In this document: positions 59,481 to 64,000 of the stretch, piece after piece
Position numbering within the stretch: position 1 is the first letter of the stretch
How the letters are laid out: each line of letters opens with the position of its first letter
Source: Opeltia flavorubescens
Taxonomy: Eukaryota; Ascomycota; Lecanoromycetes; Teloschistales; Teloschistaceae
NCBI GenBank assembly: GCA_000442125.1
Contig: KE546972.1
Span: forward strand, 1,510,022-1,574,021
Reading direction: 5' to 3'
DNA length: 64,000 nt
Translations under genes and position numbers: made by a program
The notes under the pieces: model-generated
The model's input: only the letters and a program-made list of their open reading frames with translations
Database searches by the model: none
Told to the model about the DNA's origin: nothing

Positions 59481-60312
59481 TCAAGTGTCCATCTCATCAT
59501 CATCATCATTATCATCGTCTCCTGCCCGCCCTAGCCCAGCTTCCCTCTCTTCTGCCTCTCGTTCGCGCCTTGATGTCTCCTTCCCAGCCCCAATCTTCCT
59601 CAACCCATCTACGACTTGGGTAATAAAAGCCCTACCCTCGGCAACTTCCATACCCCCTACTCCGTTCATTTTGACCTCCCGCCCTCCATCAAGTACATCT
59701 ATCCCAGCTCTCATTTTCGCCAATCTCACTTCTCGGAGATCTCGCATCAATCTCCGCACGGTATCCGGCTCCGAAATGTCGTCACTGGCACCCTCCAGCA
59801 ACATCTCCCCGATTTCAAGCCAATGGTAAGGTAATGCATCCGGAGCAACATCCGCAGTGGCGCTGGGGAGAAATGGTGGGCTGGCCGGTATGCTCCCGCT
59901 AGATGAGTAGGAACTAGGTGGAGGATCGGAGAATTGAGGACTAGACGTTTCGAGCTGGAGAATTGTTTCCAAGGACGAAGGGGAAAGCCATGGTGGTGGA
60001 AGAATGTTGGCTCGGCGTTGACGCTTCAAGAGTAGAGCCAACCAGAGAGGAAGGGGGGTGCGGTATGGTGGATTGAGCGGAGGTGTGGAACCCTACACAA
60101 GTAAAGACGTGTAAGTCAGCAGTGAACATTGGATTAATAAGCAAACTTGAAGGACTGTCTTGGAGACATTACCTGTGATAGTTTTCAACATTACTCACCC
60201 CAAGTAGCTGAAGACCTTCGAGTCGTTGGCGGGGAATCACAGTCACGAGCTCCATCTCACAGAGGAAAGCGACTTCGGGAGGGGAAAGGCCGGGTGGAAG
60301 TGGAAGCGCCAT
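59481..60312 (-). CDS. PSF2: GINS complex subunit Psf2
   Basis: Part of the GINS tetramer, which with Cdc45 and MCM forms the replicative helicase. Two exons, 60199-60312 and 59481-60092, give 241 residues. The N-terminus [20 protein letters not shown] and [16 protein letters not shown] is the Psf2 hallmark. Exon 2 continues with [20 protein letters not shown] and [16 protein letters not shown], then, after a Ser/Pro-rich insertion, [20 protein letters not shown] and [19 protein letters not shown]. The C-terminus is an Asp-rich tail encoded by a GAT/ATC microsatellite at about 59485-59520. The start is the ATG directly before ALPLPPGL. Confidence 0.94.
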
Positions 60313-60690
60313 TATCGGGTCTCCCTTCAACGCGAATCCAAAGTGCGGCCATCGGCTACCTTTGAAATTGAGAGAGCAATAATCGTTGACGACTCGACTA
60401 GGTACGGTCTGGGCACTGGTCCTGAATCGGATTAGCGGCTCCTCGTTGAGCCTTGTCACGTGTTGCATCTTCTACACATCGCTACGAATCGTCTCTTTGG
60501 CACTACATAATAAAGAGTACCTGAATAGTAAACTGGGCCTGCTTGCATCTTCGTTTCTTTGAAATTACACTATGCTACAACTGCAACAGAGGTTTGAACC
60601 GCCGTCACGTTTTTGTCCTTCCGGATCTTTTTCTCAGTCGATCCTGACAAGAAACTCATACTTTGAAGGTAAGCGATATTCTTACGGACG
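60313..60690. other. Intergenic between PSF2 and the NRPS remnant
   Basis: About 380 bases, the upstream region of PSF2. No separate gene is seen. Confidence 0.4.
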
Positions 60691-63600
60691 GCAGCTCTGA
60701 ATCGGCTATTATCTTACCCTATGACCTCTGGAGCATTGCACGTCGTACCCAACTTGCCTTGTCCCAGCTCTACTGTTTCCAGAAGAGGCCACAAAGGACG
60801 CTTTTCGTCCCGCGTCTCAATATCCAAGTGAAGCTGTGTTGCCCAGCCATCAGTGTCCAATGGACGTATCTCACACCCAAGCTCTTGCTTTACTATGTTC
60901 TAGTATTCGTGTAGACCAAGTCCATCGAATATCTTTACCACTTTTGGTTTCTGTTGTGGTAGAGTCTCTGTCTCGGCACCACAGCAATCTAGAACGGTAG
61001 CTGCAACGCAGTCAACGTCAGACGAACAGCCACGAATTGGCGTCATCGGTATTATATGACCTGATATTCGCGCAGCCTGCCTTCAACCTCCAGATGACGT
61101 CTTCCGCGGGCGAGGTGCTATTATCCATCCCACCAATGATATATCCTGGTTTGATGATTGAAACTCTCTGCCTTGAAACTCTCTGCTGACGCGGAGCCGC
61201 GGAGCGTGCGTACTCTTTGACCATTAATTCTGACAATATTTTAGTTTGCGCATACCCATTGGACTTTCCAGCTTCTTCGGCCATGTTAATGTCATTGTCG
61301 TCTTCGGATTTCGGTTGCTGTCCGCCAGAAATGAAGAGAAATTCGGTCAGTACAGTCGATTCAGACGCTGCTTTCAAAAGATCAATGGTAGCATCGACGT
61401 TTGTTGCCTTCAGGGCTGAAAAAGTAGTATTCCAGTTGATTTCGGCTCCGTTATGAATGATGGTCGTCACGCGGTCCCGAGGAGACCCATATCCACAGAG
61501 TTGATTCGAATGCTCCGTACTCAATCCAAAGCTTGGCTTCGCTAGATCTCCAGCCCAAGCCTCTATTTTCCTGGTGAAGTCCTGGGTCCACCATCCGCCA
61601 AGGATAGATAATTGTACTATTCGCTGCAAAGCCTGCTGGTCGCTTTGACTACAGACGTGCACCATGATTCGATGTACTTGTGGATCTTGACAGAGCTCAC
61701 GTAGTATACGAGAGCCGACGAAGCCAGTTGCACCATTCAACATGACGTTCACATTCGTTGCTCCGTATTATTTGACCTCCACCAGTTCTTTTTTCTTATA
61801 TGTCTGGAACCAGTCTGCAAGGTCAATTCTACGCTTAGTCGTCTTAATTCCGTTACTTTGCATCACACTTTCGACGGCCCTGCCAATGCTGCCAATGGTC
61901 GCTTTCGGATTGGTCAAAACATCCAATTCGATCTTGACACCATACCGTTGACGAAAGTACATTATTAATTTGATAATCTTGATAGAATCCAGCCCCATCG
62001 CGGCCAGAGCAAAGTCCGTTCCATCGAGGCAGTTGAAGAATGTACTGCCGGGATCTGATACTAGTGACAAGACTTTGGAGCATATTTCGAGACTTATCGA
62101 ATCGTGTGTTGGCAGGACGGTCTTCAGACTTTCACTTGGATGGACTGAGTCAGTGGGCCGTGAAGTACGAACTAGCCAGGCATCAACGATCTTCCGATCG
62201 ATTTTGCCAGACACCGATAATGGTAGCTTTGTAACAATCAGGAAGTGACTCGGGACCATGAAATTCGGTAACCTGGCTCCAAGGAATCGGAACAGCTTAC
62301 CCCGATCGAAACTCGTGGACAGCACATGTTCGTGGGATAGGTAAGTCAGCTCATTTCCTTGTTCTGGTGGAATACCGCGACGTAAAACCAACTGCATTAT
62401 CGCAACAAGTGTTTGCGCGTAAGGGCCCGATTGAGGCCTCGCGACCATTGATAAAGCAATGCCTGGGAATGTAGCAATATGATGCTCGACTTCTCCGATT
62501 TCAACGCGTTGGCCTCGGACTTTGACTTGAAGGTCTTTCCTTCCCACAAAGTCAAAGGTACCATTACAGTTTTGTCTCACAAGATCTCCAGTCTTGTAAA
62601 TCCGACGGGCGCGCTTGCTCTTTGCGGTGTTGGGCCATGTTGGGCTTTTGACAAAGGAAGCTTGCGTTTTTTGCGTATCATCAAGGTAACCTCGAGCCAA
62701 AGTTGGTCCTTCGACAACCAATTCCCCGACGGCACCTATGGGAACAAGTCGGTTGTGATCTTCAGGATCAACAACCCAACAAGGCTCGCCTCCAAATTGT
62801 CGACCAACGTTGGCTGGCCGTGAATCTGGACAGAGGAACTCACCGATTGCACATGCGCCACATTCTGCCGGTCCATAGCAGTTGAAGAGACGAACCCTGC
62901 CAACCCATCGTGATACGTTCTCTTGCTTGACTGCTTCTCCGCCATATACCAATGTCTGCAGTGTGGGAACGTCTTCGGGGTGGATCAACAACGCAACAGA
63001 TGGAGTGAATAGCACCCAATTGACACGCATACGATTGATTATAGTGGTAAAGCTTCCCATCCGGTCTTACTCTGACGGAATGCAGACGCAACCGCCATAT
63101 ATCAGAGTCGTGAAGATATCCATCATGCTGACATCGAATGTGAATGCAGCATATTGGAAAACTCATGAACGAGATGATATGTTTAATGCACGGCCATGCG
63201 CTAAGGAACTCGTGCAGACCGAAGAATGTTCTTGGAGGATGCCTTTAGGCTTACCAGTACTACCTGACGTAAAAAGTACGAAAGCAGCATGATCCGGATG
63301 AACTGTCGGAAGTGGATCCTCAGAAACCAAGTCAGGGGACTGCAGGATCGAGGAAGTAAATTGTAACACAGTCACGGAGGTGTCCGTGAACAAGTGAGCA
63401 GTCTCTGNAGAGGTTACAACAACTGCTGCCCTTACTTTCTCCACGAGTGCTTTCAGTCGATCCTGTGGGTGGGATGGGTCTAGAGACACAAATGCACCCC
63501 CCGACCTGTGAATCGCGACCATTGCCACGATTGCAGTGAAAGACTTCCTAAAACAGACAGGTACCAGCTTCTCGGGTCCAACTCCAGCCTTGACTAGTAC

Positions 63601-64000
63601 CCGAGCCAAACGACTTGACATTTCGTCTAGCTCCTGGTACGTGAAGTTTCCATCCCATGAGCATATCGCTGGAGCATTTGGAGAGACCCTAGCGTGCTCC
63701 AAAACCAATTGGTGCACGCAAGCGTTGACCTTGGAGGGGGGAAGGCTGATTCCAGGAATTCAGTTGATCCAAATCTCTTAAAGTGAAGAGATCTATATTC
63801 TTGACATTTCGAGTAGGGTCAGTCACGATCCCCTGAATAGCCTGCATGCAGGTATTTGCAACATTGAGCGCAGAAATGGTCGATAGTATCGATGAACCAT
63901 AGTGCAGAGTAGCCAGCAGTCTACCCTTCGAAAGGTGTACATCGACGACCACCTGCGGCTCATTGGAGACAAGTTAGATTGGTGCAATTTGACATGCTAT
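60690..64000 (-). pseudogene. Remnant of a nonribosomal peptide synthetase with terminal reductase
   Basis: Continues beyond the right end of the window. Reading from 64000 downwards, domains in order are: the end of a condensation domain (LDQLNSWNQPSP); an adenylation domain with FTSGSTGKPKG, NCYGPAECG, YKTGDLVRQN and GRKDLQVKVRGQRVEIGEVE; a carrier domain with MGLDSIKIIKL around the phosphopantetheine Ser; and a thioester reductase domain with an NADPH-type GATGFVGSRILREL and SNGYAQTKILSEL, trailing off at about 60700 in FDGLGLHEY-like sequence. The product would have been released as an aldehyde or alcohol. The reading frame is interrupted about five times within the window, so as assembled it is a fossil of such a gene. 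One N lies within it (63408). Confidence 0.8.

Noticed and set aside
1-64000. tRNA or rRNA genes, LTR elements and DNA transposons
   Set aside because: I looked for B-box-like GGTTCGAATCC, reverse transcriptase or transposase motifs and long terminal repeats by eye and found none that hold up.

Overview
This is a window from a filamentous ascomycete (Pezizomycotina) nuclear genome. Genes carry short introns of about 45-110 bases with GT..AG ends and CTAAC/CTGAC-like branch sites. Several proteins are typical of the group: a VelC velvet regulator, an FlbA-type RGS protein, calmodulin, a C-A-T-R peptide synthetase remnant, and a 268-bp tandem repeat whose copies differ only by transitions, as repeat-induced point mutation (RIP) would leave. 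The class could be Leotiomycetes or a relative, but the sequence does not settle this. Four isolated N bases (5176, 42722, 47711, 63408) mark it as draft assembly.

Layout. 0-5.5 kb: acyl-CoA-binding protein, a small RNase III-fold protein, the mitochondrial phosphate carrier and an HSL-type alpha/beta hydrolase. 5.9-9.2 kb: one long gene joining a RING finger, a Gly/Met/Asn-rich RGG region and an RS-rich tail. 10.3-11.5 kb: velC. 11.5-14.8 kb: gene-poor, with a decayed reading frame. 14.8-22.4 kb: Atx2/ZIP9-like metal transporter, a NUDIX-like protein with an altered Nudix box, a Golgi-type glycosyltransferase and two hypothetical proteins. 22.8-29.3 kb: TDP1 (DNA repair), a CYP7/CYP8-like P450 and a DHA1 MFS transporter. 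30.8-45.4 kb: housekeeping-rich, with TLG2, calmodulin, a complex I subunit, an L-threonate dehydrogenase-like enzyme, a secreted Cys-rich protein with an HNH-like C-terminus, mitochondrial ABC exporter MDL1 and M3 peptidase PRD1. 46-50 kb: AT-rich and gene-poor, with a small hypothetical gene, an HNH-like relic and the RIP-marked tandem repeat. 50-60.3 kb: flbA with a very long upstream region, ALG10 and PSF2. 60.7-64 kb: a broken NRPS with a terminal reductase, running off the window.

Functional links are limited, as usual in fungal genomes. Mitochondrial genes recur (phosphate carrier, complex I subunit, MDL1). Secretory-pathway genes recur too (ATX2-like, glycosyltransferase, TLG2, ALG10). 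flbA and velC are both developmental and secondary-metabolism regulators. The P450-MFS pair and the NRPS remnant are the secondary-metabolism-like elements. Exon structures were worked out by hand from splice signals and conserved protein continuity; for all multi-exon models the exon lengths sum to a multiple of three.
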